49,076 bases of DNA from Nitrosomonas sp. GTDB lineage: Bacteria > Pseudomonadota > Gammaproteobacteria > Burkholderiales > Nitrosomonadaceae. The notes beneath the pieces are model-generated. The model saw only the letters and a list, made by a program, of their open reading frames with translations, was not told where the DNA came from and made no database searches. Made by a program: the position numbers and the translations under genes. The stretch spans positions 1-49,076 of the forward strand of contig NZ_JAMWZS010000019.1 of the NCBI RefSeq assembly GCF_024282095.1. The letters are read 5' to 3'. Shown here in pieces: positions 35,998 to 44,578 of this stretch; the first letter of the stretch is position 1, and every line of letters begins with the position of its first letter.

Positions 35998-36235
35998 CCA
36001 GCGAAACCCTGACAGCCGGTTCGTCTATGCGCTCTTTTACCAGTTTCAGCAATTCTATATCGTCAAGCAACTCCATCATTGCTTCATAGGCGGCGGCTGG
36101 CACACAGTAAAAGGCGGGTTCATTGCGGTTCAACACGGCAATGGGCATGCCGTTGCCACTGGCGACAACTTTCATGGGGTTGGTCTTGAGTTCAGAGATA
36201 CTAGCAGCAATTTCTGTGAGTATTTGATGTGTCAT
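35987..36235 (-). CDS. Phd/YefM (RelB-like) antitoxin
   Basis: 82 aa. MTHQILTEIAASISELKTNP opens the Phd/YefM DNA-binding fold; GMPIAVLNRNEPAFYCVPAAA is the conserved strand region, and the acidic C-terminus (DIELLKLVKERIDEP) is where toxin binding occurs. It precedes and overlaps the relE-type toxin, the normal order for an autoregulated pair. Confidence 0.88.
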   Translation of the reverse strand: MTHQILTEIAASISELKTNPMKVVASGNGMPIAVLNRNEPAFYCVPAAAYEAMMELLDDIELLKLVKERIDEPAVRVSLDDL

Positions 36236-36300
36236 GGTTTTGTGACTCAGAAATTAATCAACAAGACCTAATTATAGGTTCTTTAAATGGTCTCGTAAAG

Positions 36301-36360
36301 GCCACAACAAGTCATTCAAGCGGAACCGCTGACGCGGCCCGCTTAACTCGAGCGTTAGCA
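36301..36360 (+). other. attC site (60 bp, canonical)
   Basis: GCCACAAC left core (36301-36308), CAAGTCATTCAAGCGG arm, GAACCGC/GCGG apical pairing, CCCGCTTAACTC L' and GTTAGCA right core (36354-36360). The 60-bp length and the CTTAACTCGAGCGTTAG end are textbook for a 59-base element. Strongest single support for the integron reading. Confidence 0.88.
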
Positions 36361-36365
36361 GTCAT

Positions 36366-36467
36366 ATGCCAGATTCCTTCAACACTATCATGGATGAGCT
36401 TACAAACCGAAAGCATCCAATTTCTGGACCACACAACAAGGGGACAGGTCACGAATTGAGAATATAG
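36366..36467 (+). pseudogene. Truncated last cassette ORF
   Basis: Starts MPDSFNTIMDELTNRKHP right after an attC end, continues to HNK, and then runs into repeat R3b, where it stops after eight more residues. Only about 24 residues are native. The rest of the cassette and its attC are missing. Confidence 0.4.
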
Positions 36468-36538
36468 CCGATGAATTAGGTATAATTTTTTTTAGCGATC
36501 TTGTGATGTGCGCATCACCTGCTCCGGCACCTGATCTT
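36438..36538. repeat. Dispersed repeat R3, copy b
   Basis: AAGGGGACAGGTCACGAATT to GGCACCTGATCTT, about 100 bp. Closely matches R3a. Interrupts the last cassette. 36539-36665 beyond it holds no gene I can support. Confidence 0.65.
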
Positions 36539-36665
36539 GGCTATGGAAAAAACAGAAAAAACTGGGCTATTTGTCACCAATACAATTTATGCAGCAATAC
36601 TATGCAAATCTACTCGCTGCTTAAACCGATTGATTCCATTTTTGCCAGCACCTATCAGTTTCTTC

Positions 36666-38126
36666 CTACTGAACGACAAATTCTACAAGTGCATCAGTAA
36701 TTTGATTCTCAAGTTGCCTACATGAATCACCACTACAATTTTGTAGTTGCTCAAGCGCATCTGCAAGTAAAGCGGAGGAAGCGCTTGTTAAACGATCTAC
36801 AATATTAAAACGGAGACCAGGGTCAAGTTGGGTATCGAAAAGCTCCCGAAAAGGTAGTCCTGTAGACCCAGGATATTCAAGATAAGTGTAGCTTTTTAAT
36901 CTTATTCCACTGCGCTCATTGATCTCGGATTCAAGTAGAAAAGATTTTCTAAAAAAACTAGCCTTCCTTTCTGGTGATTCTATCAATGGTTGCAGCGATC
37001 GACCATCGTAACTATTCGCTGGCACTGAAACTTTAGCTAGCCCCAGAATTGTTGGAAAAAAATCAAGATTGGTTACAAGATCATCACGCACAAAGCCATG
37101 CCCAACATTGGGCCCGCTAATCGCAAATGGGACATGATGCGCTTGATCATACAATGCTCCCTTTCCCGAGAATATGCGATGATCACCAAAATAGAAACCA
37201 TTATCTGATGTGAAAATAATATAGGTTTCCTTTCCTCTCGGATGTTGTTGTAATTGATCAATCAACTTACCTATCATTTCATCTAATGATTGTAAGGACT
37301 GAATGCGCAGGCGAAAATTGCTATCAATCCATTCGATATCGGCTGGTAGTAATTGAGGGCTTTGTCGGACAGCCCATGCCTTCTTGGAAACGTCTTCCTG
37401 ATTAAATGATGCAGACCTGGGTGCTTTTAAACCTCCAAATAGATTGTCGTGTCGTGGCGCTGGTATTGGGTCTTTTGTTCCTACTGATGCATGTGGGGCA
37501 ACTGGAGAAATCATCATATAAAAAGGAGAATTACCTTGAAGCACCATGTTAAGGTGACTAACAACTTGACCCGCCATAACATCCGTTACATAGTCCGCCG
37601 GAGTATTGCCATAACTCACAACCGCTCCGTTTTCATTAAGCTGATAATCATAATATCGAATATTTCCCAAAAGTGTATGCCAATGATCCCAGCCCGGCGG
37701 AATATAATTGAATGGCACTAAGGTGCTAAACCCTTATCCATTAAGGTACTTGCCAAAGTGTGCAGTAGTATAACCTGCAGATTTTAGCTTAACAGCCATA
37801 GCCTGTGTTTCCAGTCCACGCCGAAAGAAGCCTTCGAAACCACCATCTGGTTTATTATTAGTTCTAACTCCGGTATTTTTGGAATATCGCCCTGTCATAA
37901 TAGATGAGCGTGATGGGCAACATATTGCATGCGTTACAAATGCATTGGTGAATCGTACCCCGTTAATTGCAAAATACTCCTGTGTTCTTGGCATAAAACG
38001 AAATTCATCGTATGTCATGTCATCAGCGAGTACAAATATAAAATTTGGTTGTGCCATTGCGGCAAAAGGTATCCACGTAATTAGCAAATAGATTACTAAG
38101 CTTAGTATTCGTGAAGAAATTTCCAA
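36666..38126 (-). pseudogene. Sulfatase with one in-frame stop
   Basis: Arylsulfatase/GlcNAc-6-sulfatase-like protein of about 486 codons. The likely start is TTG at 38126 (TAGGAG upstream), giving signal peptide MEISSRILSLVIYLLITWIP ending FAAMA. Metal site NFIFVLADDMTYDEF, formylglycine site ICCPSRSSIMTGR, and TSDNGFYFGDHRIFSGKG are intact. The frame is broken only by a TAA at 37734-37736, within GKYLNG-stop-GFS, where relatives have Tyr (GKYLNEYG in the human GNS enzyme). No shift follows: the same frame runs on to YIPPGWDHWHTLLG and the natural stop. A GTG at 37718 could start only the C-terminal part, without the catalytic site. Confidence 0.85.
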
Positions 38127-38271
38127 TCTTATACTCCTAAAATAGATCGATAGTGTCTGTGGATGCATGATAACTTATTGAGAATCATTAAGAAAACTCT
38201 GATTAAGTCATTTATTTCAGTTTTGATGACAAAGCTATCGGCAAAGTAGCTAATATTGGAACATAGCACAT

Positions 38272-38349
38272 AAGGGGTCAGGTCGCGAATAAAAAAATGT
38301 GCGTACACGATCACCTGTTTCGGTTTGGTGATTCGGCACCTGATCCTAG
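38272..38349. repeat. Dispersed repeat R3, copy c
   Basis: AAGGGGTCAGGTCGCGAAT and, 40 bases on, GATTCGGCACCTGATCC form clear inverted ends. The central part is shorter than in copies a and b. Non-coding. Confidence 0.6.
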
Positions 38350-38364
38350 TTGTAGTTACCCAAA

Positions 38365-38474
38365 AAACTCACAATAACTTGCCTTTGTCATTCCGAACAG
38401 AGTGAGGAATCTTTGGCAATCAATACCATAGATTTCTCACTCTGTTCGAAATGACAGTTATTCAGAGTTTCCCT
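38365..38474. repeat. Dispersed palindromic repeat R2, copy a
   Basis: CATTCCGAACAGAGTGAGGA (and ATCT) is inverted as AGATTTCTCACTCTGTTCGA (and AATG) around a 20-bp centre, flanked by ATAACT and AGTTATTCAGAG. About 110 bp, non-coding, can form a long hairpin. Confidence 0.7.
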
Positions 38475-38542
38475 AAAGAATCGGGTTTATGTTGATAAAC
38501 AAGGTGCACTTGGTACAGCAGGTAAACACCCGCCAAATTCCA

Positions 38543-39727
38543 TTATTCCCCTTTTTCTTTCAGAATTTCCATGAAATCAGTTAGGGCGATGGCCGTAATC
38601 TCATGCGGTAGCGGAAATCTGTCCTTCCCGGCATAAATGACAAACTTTTTTTGCGGTTTGATATCTTCGCACGCTTCATGAAATCCACGCCCCAAGCTAA
38701 ACGATGTCCCTTTTTTAATTTCTATTGCCCATCGCTCATTCACACCGAATTCCAACACAAGATCAATCTCAGCCCCACCTGCCGTTCGATAGTAATAGGA
38801 CCTTACGCGTGGCGGTAACACAGAAACGATATTTTCTATGACAAGCCCTTCCCAGCTTTTGCCGACGACCGGATGTCCCAGTAGATCATTATAAGAACTG
38901 ATATTCAGCAGTGCATGCGTGATACCACTATCACGTACATAAATCCTGGGCGATTTGACCAGGCGCTTTTTAATATTGGCCGTATAGGGTTGTATTTTAC
39001 GGATTAGCAGTAAATCAACCAGAAGATCAATATAACGCGCTACGGTGACACTTGAAACTTCGATATTGGCTGCGAGCTTCGCGGCATTAATATTGGTTCC
39101 CTGGCTATGCGCGAGCATGGTCCAGAATCTTCCTAACGTTTCCGCAGGAACTCTTGGCCCTAATTGCGGAATATCCCGTTCAAGGTAAGTTCTGATGAAA
39201 TCATAGCGCCAGTTCAAGCTGGTTTCATCATTACCTGTCAACAGGCTGTCTGGAAAACCGCCCTTCAGCCAGAGATCATTGACGGCTTCGTCATATTGAG
39301 CACTTTCTGCATATTCCAGGACATTCACCGGGAACATTTCGATATAAGCAATACGTCCGGCCAAAGTTTCACTGGATTGTTGAAGCAGATCAATGGAGGC
39401 TGAGCCTAAAAACAAAAATTGCCCTACCCTGTTACCTTTTCTGCGTTGTTGATCAATGAGTCCACGGATCGGCGCAAAAATATCCGGCAATCGTTGTACT
39501 TCGTCCAGAATAATCAGCTTATCGCTGTTTGCTTTGTGGAAAGCTTCAATGTGTTGAGCTTTCTGCAGATCGAGCCGGTTTTCCAGATCAAGATAAACCG
39601 CTGGAATAGTATCTGCAATATCAAGAGCAAGCGTTGTTTTGCCTACCTGGCGTGGCCCCATCAGCGCCACAGATGAATTAGTTGCCAAGGCAGAACGAAT
39701 TTTATCTTTAAGGTGTCGTTTTATCAT
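38543..39727 (-). CDS. AAA-type ATPase with DUF4143 C-terminal domain
   Basis: 394 aa. Walker A LMGPRQVGKTTLALDIA near residue 20, Walker B KLIILDEVQRLPDI near 70, then LFLGSASIDLLQQSSETLAGR. The C-terminal nuclease-like DUF4143 region has GGAEIDLVLEFG and WAIEIKKGT (PD-(D/E)XK-type pattern). I placed the start at MIKRH because a 13-bp inverted repeat and no ribosome site lie further up. Related proteins are common orphan genes; function unknown. No partner gene nearby. Confidence 0.82.
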   Translation of the reverse strand: MIKRHLKDKIRSALATNSSVALMGPRQVGKTTLALDIADTIPAVYLDLENRLDLQKAQHIEAFHKANSDKLIILDEVQRLPDIFAPIRGLIDQQRRKGNRVGQFLFLGSASIDLLQQSSETLAGRIAYIEMFPVNVLEYAESAQYDEAVNDLWLKGGFPDSLLTGNDETSLNWRYDFIRTYLERDIPQLGPRVPAETLGRFWTMLAHSQGTNINAAKLAANIEVSSVTVARYIDLLVDLLLIRKIQPYTANIKKRLVKSPRIYVRDSGITHALLNISSYNDLLGHPVVGKSWEGLVIENIVSVLPPRVRSYYYRTAGGAEIDLVLEFGVNERWAIEIKKGTSFSLGRGFHEACEDIKPQKKFVIYAGKDRFPLPHEITAIALTDFMEILKEKGE

Positions 39728-39729
39728 CC

Positions 39730-39762
39730 ATGCATTTATAACATTGCATGTTATAAATGCAT
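39730..39762. promoter_or_regulatory. 13-bp inverted repeat at the ATPase start
   Basis: ATGCATTTATAAC (39730-39742) is exactly inverted as GTTATAAATGCAT (39750-39762) around seven bases. It ends 2 bp upstream of the ATG. Likely a repressor or self-regulatory operator; the hairpin could also hide the start codon. Confidence 0.5.
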
Positions 39763-39852
39763 AGTTATTTTTTGAATCTGTAAATGATAATAGTATTTTA
39801 TGGGCGTTCCGGCGATGCATCGCCAGCATCGAGTACGCTTCTCAACAACTTG

Positions 39853-40461
39853 TTAATCAGCTTCTTTCTGCATTATGTCTTGAAACAATTCTGAACTGAT
39901 CAACCGATCCAACCATGCAATCAGATGATGATAGTGAGAGGCATAAAACCAATCCGGATTGACATTGGAAAATTGCCGGATGAATGGAAAAATCGCCATG
40001 TCCGCCAGCGTGTAGCGGCCAGCCAGCAGATAGCCATCGTTACTCAAGCGTGACTCCAATTCAACCAGAAAGGGTTCGGCTTGCTCAAGGTGGTAGGATT
40101 CAGGGTGCTGCGGATAGCGCACGGCATATTTATACAGATCCAGTTTCGGCTTAAACGATTCATCATTGTGTTGGATCAATGACATCATTTCAGCGGTTAC
40201 CGCCGGATCGTCATCCAGCCAGCGTTCAGGATCATTCTGCGCCAACGCCCAGTGCATGATATCCAGACTTTGTTCGAGCACGCGGCCATCGGCAAGCCTT
40301 AACACCGGCACCGTGCCTTTGGGCGAACATGCCAGCATTTCCTTCGGCTTGGCGCGCAAACTGACTTCCTGTGTGTCCACTTCCACGCCACTGACTTTGA
40401 TCGCCAGCCTGGCGCGGATTGCAAAAGGGCAACGGCGAAAGCTGTAGAGCAACGGTTTCAT
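39853..40461 (-). CDS. Glutathione S-transferase-like protein
   Basis: 202 aa. Thioredoxin-like N-terminal domain with a CPFA site (SFRRCPFAIRARLA, Cys11) and the glutathione-binding cis-Pro and Ser region GTVPVLRL/VLEQSLDIM. The helical C-terminal domain includes YTLADMAIFPFIRQF. Residues fit a stress-type or Omega-like GST with Cys rather than Ser or Tyr. I chose the ATG at 40461 over the upstream TTG. Confidence 0.85.
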   Translation of the reverse strand: MKPLLYSFRRCPFAIRARLAIKVSGVEVDTQEVSLRAKPKEMLACSPKGTVPVLRLADGRVLEQSLDIMHWALAQNDPERWLDDDPAVTAEMMSLIQHNDESFKPKLDLYKYAVRYPQHPESYHLEQAEPFLVELESRLSNDGYLLAGRYTLADMAIFPFIRQFSNVNPDWFYASHYHHLIAWLDRLISSELFQDIMQKEAD

Positions 40462-40494
40462 TTTGAGAATCAATTAAATCAAGATATAAAACAG

Positions 40495-41283
40495 CTAAGC
40501 GGCGGCATGATTCTGGTCCCGATTTTTTTTGATCAAATCGTAGGCGGTCTGCACTTCTTTGGCTTGTTCGGTTGCCACTGCGATCATTTCCTCCGGCACG
40601 CCCTGCCCCATCAATTTATCCGGATGATATTGACTCATCAACTTGCGGTAAGCACGCTTGATTTCCTGGTCGGTACTGTCTTTACTGACACCCAATGCTT
40701 TATACGCATCATCCAGCGCACTGGCCGATGTGCTCTGCCCCCCGGCAAAATGCATTTGATTCAGCACCATGTCGAGCAATTGATTGAATGCGGCATGGCT
40801 ATAGCCCAGGCGACCGGCGACCACGTGCAGTAACTCTTCTTCGGCGGAATTCAAATGCCCATCGGATAATCCCATGATAATCAGATAAACCAACAGCATC
40901 TGCTTCAGGTTATTGGAATGACCGCATATCGCAAGGAATTCATTCATCTTGGGATGAATGTCGTAATCCGCCGCAGCGCCTTGCTTGAACAACGCGATTG
41001 CCCTGAGCCGATGCTCGGGCGTCATACCCAGTTTTTGCATGAATTGCTCTACATGCGACACTTCCGTTTCTGAAACGCGGCCATCCGCCTTAGCCAATTT
41101 ACCCATTAAAACAAAAGCAGTTTCGAGAAAAACCGACTGACGGCGCGTCGTATTAAACGGATTCATTCCGCTCGGCCCCAGCGCTTTGAATCGATCAATG
41201 AAGCTGCCGACGAAATACCCCAGGAAAATGCCCAAAAAACCAAGCATGAAGAAGCCGACTAAGGCGCCAAGTATTCTAAACAA
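40495..41283 (-). CDS. djlA: DjlA-like membrane-anchored DnaJ co-chaperone
   Basis: 262 aa. One N-terminal membrane helix with GxxxG packing (LGALVGFFMLGFLGIFLGYF), then a TerB-like helical domain (about 50-180) containing LAKADGRVSETEV and GLSDGHLNSAEEELL. The J domain at the C-terminus has the HPD motif in MSQYHPDKLMGQ. In E. coli the homologue works with DnaK at the inner membrane. Layout matches DjlA exactly. Confidence 0.92.
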   Translation of the reverse strand: MFRILGALVGFFMLGFLGIFLGYFVGSFIDRFKALGPSGMNPFNTTRRQSVFLETAFVLMGKLAKADGRVSETEVSHVEQFMQKLGMTPEHRLRAIALFKQGAAADYDIHPKMNEFLAICGHSNNLKQMLLVYLIIMGLSDGHLNSAEEELLHVVAGRLGYSHAAFNQLLDMVLNQMHFAGGQSTSASALDDAYKALGVSKDSTDQEIKRAYRKLMSQYHPDKLMGQGVPEEMIAVATEQAKEVQTAYDLIKKNRDQNHAAA

Positions 41284-41364
41284 TGGAATTCCAGATTGAG
41301 TGATAAAAGCGGTAATTATAACGAATTGTCAATCGGCAAAACTGTTTTGAGACTTGCTTAATCA

Positions 41365-41393
41365 CCTAGGAGAGATGTATCAAAGCTCCTAGG
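41365..41393. other. Short inverted repeat next to R2b
   Basis: CCTAGGAG and CTCCTAGG invert around a 13-base loop. The right arm is the start of R2b, suggesting a second, partial R2 end here. Confidence 0.4.
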
Positions 41394-41511
41394 AAACCTC
41401 TGAATAACCGCCATTTCGCGTCTGGAGAGAAGTCTATCCTGTTGATTCAGAAAGATTCCTCACCACATTCGGAATGACAACGATGCGTTATTCAGAGACT
41501 CTCTTAGGATT
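41389..41511. repeat. Dispersed palindromic repeat R2, copy b (inverse orientation)
   Basis: CCTAGGAAACCTCTGAATAAC to GTTATTCAGAGACTCTCTTAGG, about 123 bp. The core GATTCAGAAAGATTCCTCAC is the reverse complement of R2c. It covers the last two codons and the stop of the BolA gene. Confidence 0.7.
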
Positions 41512-41746
41512 CTTGCGCCCACTGTTCCGGCGTCAGTGTTCTCATGGATAGCGCATGAACCTCCTGCTTCATCTTATCGCCCAGCGATTTATACACCAAT
41601 TGATGCTGCTGAACTGTATTCTTTCCGTTAAATTCAGCACTGACAATCAGTGCATTGAAGTGGCGCCCGTCATCACCCTCGACCTGCACGTGCTCACACG
41701 GCAGTGATGATTCAATCGTCGTTTTTATATTTTCTGCTGTAATCAT
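41504..41746 (-). CDS. BolA/IbaG-family protein
   Basis: 80 aa. MITAENIKTTIESSLPCEHV opens the BolA fold; the key segment is GRHFNALIVSAEFNGKNTVQ, then QQHQLVYKSLG, with the invariant His. The ATG has GGAG upstream; an earlier in-frame ATG lacks one. BolA/IbaG proteins pair with monothiol glutaredoxins. IbaG-like genes typically lie at the end of the mla operon, as here. Its 3' end is inside repeat R2b. Confidence 0.9.
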   Translation of the reverse strand: MITAENIKTTIESSLPCEHVQVEGDDGRHFNALIVSAEFNGKNTVQQHQLVYKSLGDKMKQEVHALSMRTLTPEQWAQES

Positions 41747-41808
41747 TTTAGTCTCCATCATACATTTTATGTATGCAAAATTAATCAGTTAGTATTTGTA
41801 TCATGAAT

Positions 41809-42564
41809 TCAGTAGCGCAATTTATAGCCGATCTTAAGCATTCGAATGGCCAATAGGGAAATTACCATTAAGCATATTGCCACAATCATGAGGCTAATAT
41901 AAGGCGAAATATCGGATACCCCAAAGAAGCCATACCGGAACCCGTCGATCATATAAAAGAATGGATTGAGATGCGACAAGTACTGCCAGCCGATAGGTAG
42001 CGAGTGTATGGTATAAAACACACCCGATAAAAATGTGAAGGGCAGAATGATAAAATTCTGGAACGCCGCCAATTGATCAAACTTATCAGCCCAGATCCCT
42101 GCGATCAATCCCAATGCGCCCAATATCGCACTGCCCAGAACCACAAACAGTAACGCCCATAAAGGTAATAGCAGCGGAATATCAAAGAATATCAGTGTAA
42201 CCAGATAAACACCCAGGCCGACCAATAGTCCGCGCACAATCGATGCCAGAATATACGCAAAGAAAATGGCACGATAGGATAATGGCGATAACAAGACAAA
42301 TACGATATTACCGCTGATTTTTGATTGAATCATGCTGGAGGATGAGTTGGCAAATGCATTCTGAATGACCGCCATCATGACCAGCCCCGGGATCAGAAAA
42401 GTAGTATATGCGACCCCCGGATAAACTTGCGTATGCACCTCCAACACATGAAAGAAAATCAGCAAATACAGTAGCGTTGACACCATCGGTGCGATGATGG
42501 TTTGAAAACCCACTTTCCAGAAACGCAGCAATTCCTTATACAGCAATGTCAAGAATCCGGTCAT
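41809..42564 (-). CDS. ABC-2 type transporter permease (YadH-like)
   Basis: 251 aa with about six membrane helices: TIIAPMVSTLLYLLIFF, SSSSMIQSKISGNIVFVLLSPLSYRAIF and GVFYTIHSLPIGWQYLSHLNPF. Partner of the ATPase encoded 4 bp upstream with an overlap. Fits the exporter pair that often sits between mlaB and ibaG in betaproteobacteria; substrate unknown. Confidence 0.9.
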   Translation of the reverse strand: MTGFLTLLYKELLRFWKVGFQTIIAPMVSTLLYLLIFFHVLEVHTQVYPGVAYTTFLIPGLVMMAVIQNAFANSSSSMIQSKISGNIVFVLLSPLSYRAIFFAYILASIVRGLLVGLGVYLVTLIFFDIPLLLPLWALLFVVLGSAILGALGLIAGIWADKFDQLAAFQNFIILPFTFLSGVFYTIHSLPIGWQYLSHLNPFFYMIDGFRYGFFGVSDISPYISLMIVAICLMVISLLAIRMLKIGYKLRY

Positions 42565-43487
42565 TTTGCTGGTTTCCTGTGATTCCTCATCAGATTGACA
42601 AACACATCCTCGAGATCGGGTTGCTGCAAATGCATTTCCAGTATCTGGTTATTTTCAGACCGCAATGACGCTAAAATAAATTCAACGTGTGCATAGTTCT
42701 CGATTTTGAGCTCGTACATTCCATTGTGATGGCTAATTTGTAACGCTTGTAACACCGGCGGCAAGGTATCCGGCAGCAATCGAAGTTTCAACGAATTTCC
42801 CGAAGTCATTTTTCCAATCAGATTCTGCGTACTATCCAACGCGATAATTTTTCCTGCCTTCAGCATCGCAACACGATGACAAAGTGTTTCGGCCTCTTCC
42901 AGATAATGCGTAGTCAGCACGATGGTATGCCCATCCTGATTCAGTTGCTGAATGAAATTCCACAGTGTCTGGCGTAATTCAACATCCACGCCGGCTGTCG
43001 GCTCATCCAAAATAATCACAGGCGGCTTGTGCACGAGTGCTTGCGCAACCAGAACACGGCGCTTCATGCCACCCGACAACGCACGCATGTTCACATTCGC
43101 CTTATCCGCCAAATCCAAGCGTTCAATGATTTCATCGATCCAATCGGCATTCCCCTTGATGCCGTAATAACCCGATTGTATGAATAAGGTCTCACGCACT
43201 GTAAAAAAAGGATCAAAAACCAGCTCTTGCGGCACCACGCCCAGATTTCGCCGCGCCTGTTGATACTGCGTGGTGACATCGTGCCCCATCACACGCACCG
43301 AGCCGCTGTTGGCATGCGACAGGCCGGCAATAATACTGATCAGTGTTGTTTTACCGGCACCATTGGGTCCCAATAGCGCAAAAAACTCACCGGCGTGAAT
43401 GTCGAGATCAATATCAGTCAGCGCACACAAGCTGCCATAGCACTTACTCACTTGCTTGACTTCAATGGCAGGCAACATCGGATGCAT
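42561..43487 (-). CDS. ABC exporter ATPase (YadG-like)
   Basis: 308 aa. Walker A GPNGAGKTTLISI, signature LSGGMKRRVLVAQAL, Walker B VIILDEPTAGVDV, then switch His TTHYLEEAE. The C-terminal 80 residues are the usual DrrA-type extension. Overlaps the permease by 4 bp. Confidence 0.92.
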   Translation of the reverse strand: MHPMLPAIEVKQVSKCYGSLCALTDIDLDIHAGEFFALLGPNGAGKTTLISIIAGLSHANSGSVRVMGHDVTTQYQQARRNLGVVPQELVFDPFFTVRETLFIQSGYYGIKGNADWIDEIIERLDLADKANVNMRALSGGMKRRVLVAQALVHKPPVIILDEPTAGVDVELRQTLWNFIQQLNQDGHTIVLTTHYLEEAETLCHRVAMLKAGKIIALDSTQNLIGKMTSGNSLKLRLLPDTLPPVLQALQISHHNGMYELKIENYAHVEFILASLRSENNQILEMHLQQPDLEDVFVNLMRNHRKPAK

Positions 43488-43537
43488 TAATCGGAAGGGT
43501 TATTCTGGGATTTCAACAACAGCGGATATGAATTGAA

Positions 43538-43849
43538 TCAGGCACTGCGCTGCTGAGTATCATGACCCGGTATCACCGGAATCAACTCGGCAATACCATA
43601 CAATTGAATTAAGCTTTCAAGGTTAGCGGGTAAATGAATGAACTGTAATTGACAGCCTTTCTTGCGGGCCACACGCAACCATTCCAGCAGCATACTGATA
43701 ATGGTCGAGTCCACCTGGGTTACTTTGCCCAGATCAATCACGACAGGCTGTTTGTCGAATAACGCCACCCCGCGTTGCGTCATGGTCACCACATTTTCGA
43801 TGGTGACCGCGCCTTGCACGATAATTTTATGATCTTCACGAAGTATCAT
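43538..43849 (-). CDS. mlaB: MlaB STAS-domain protein
   Basis: 103 aa single STAS domain: KIIVQGAVTIENVVTM, PVVIDLGKVTQVDSTIISML with the Ser/Thr at the helix start, and LIQLYGIAELIPV. Cytoplasmic regulator of MlaF. Follows mlaC by 35 bp. Confidence 0.87.
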   Translation of the reverse strand: MILREDHKIIVQGAVTIENVVTMTQRGVALFDKQPVVIDLGKVTQVDSTIISMLLEWLRVARKKGCQLQFIHLPANLESLIQLYGIAELIPVIPGHDTQQRSA

Positions 43850-43884
43850 CAGGTTAAGGGACTCGAATTATTGATTCGACTGGA

Positions 43885-44505
43885 TTATTTTTTACCTTCC
43901 AATGATTTATTTTTGTCAGATAACGTTTTAATCAGTCCTTCTACGCCACCCTTGCGAACCTGACTGTTAAAGGATCCGCGATAATTGGTAACCAGACTCA
44001 CGCCGGCAACCGTGACATCATAAACCTTCCAACCATCCGGTTTTTTCTCCATGCTGTAATCAATCGGCACCGGTTCTTTTCCGTTGCCTTGAATGACTAC
44101 CGTCCGAACCGTGGTTTCCACATTATTATCCAGGTGCTTTAACGGGTTCACTTTAATCGTTTCGTGGTTATAGCTGGTCAATGCATTGGAATAGGTGCGC
44201 ACCAGCAACGTGCGAAACTCATCCACCAATTTTTTTTGCTGGTCCGGCACTGCTGTTGACCAATGCTGGCCCATCGCCAGTTGGGTCATACGTATAAAAT
44301 TGAAGTGCGGTAAAATTTTAGTCTCGATCAAGTCGAGCATTTTTTCCTTGTTACCATTTTTCAATTGTTCATCTTTTTGAATAATCTCGATCACTTCCTT
44401 GACTGTCTCATCGACCAGCCTATCAGGCGCCAAATCCGCTGACCATGCGGGGAATACCAGCAAGTTAGAAAATATTAATAAAATTATCCCAAAAAATCTT
44501 TTCAT
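43885..44505 (-). CDS. mlaC: MlaC periplasmic phospholipid carrier
   Basis: 206 aa. Signal peptide ending PAWSA, then the lipid-binding fold with FNFIRMTQLAMGQHW and VNPLKHLDNNVETTVRTVV, VYDVTVAGVSLVTNYRGSF. Shuttles phospholipids between outer and inner membrane complexes. 73 bp from mlaD. Confidence 0.92.
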   Translation of the reverse strand: MKRFFGIILLIFSNLLVFPAWSADLAPDRLVDETVKEVIEIIQKDEQLKNGNKEKMLDLIETKILPHFNFIRMTQLAMGQHWSTAVPDQQKKLVDEFRTLLVRTYSNALTSYNHETIKVNPLKHLDNNVETTVRTVVIQGNGKEPVPIDYSMEKKPDGWKVYDVTVAGVSLVTNYRGSFNSQVRKGGVEGLIKTLSDKNKSLEGKK

Positions 44506-44578
44506 CGTTTCCTCACCAAAATTTTAAGTATTACGCAATACTAAACCAATCAACATCAAATTAACAAATTCCACTTAA

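Larger units (their letters stand above)
33546..36437. mobile_element. Integron cassette array without integrase (CALIN-like)
   Basis: About 2.9 kb in which short ORFs alternate with attC-like sites, the clearest being at 36301-36360, 35623-35700 and 35207-35272, with degenerate or truncated ones at 34554, 34234 and 33546. Two type II toxin-antitoxin pairs, an exported protein and a membrane protein are the cargo. No integron integrase gene or attI is visible in the 49 kb. Codon use and motif style differ from the flanking housekeeping genes. The array lies between hrpA and a broken sulfatase. Confidence 0.75.

Noticed and set aside
37734-37736. Recoding of the sulfatase stop codon
   Set aside because: The codon is TAA, not TGA or TAG, so selenocysteine or pyrrolysine insertion is not expected; ordinary nonsense mutation is simpler.
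38365-38474. CRISPR array
   Set aside because: The palindromic repeats are single, dispersed units without regular spacers; no cas genes are present.
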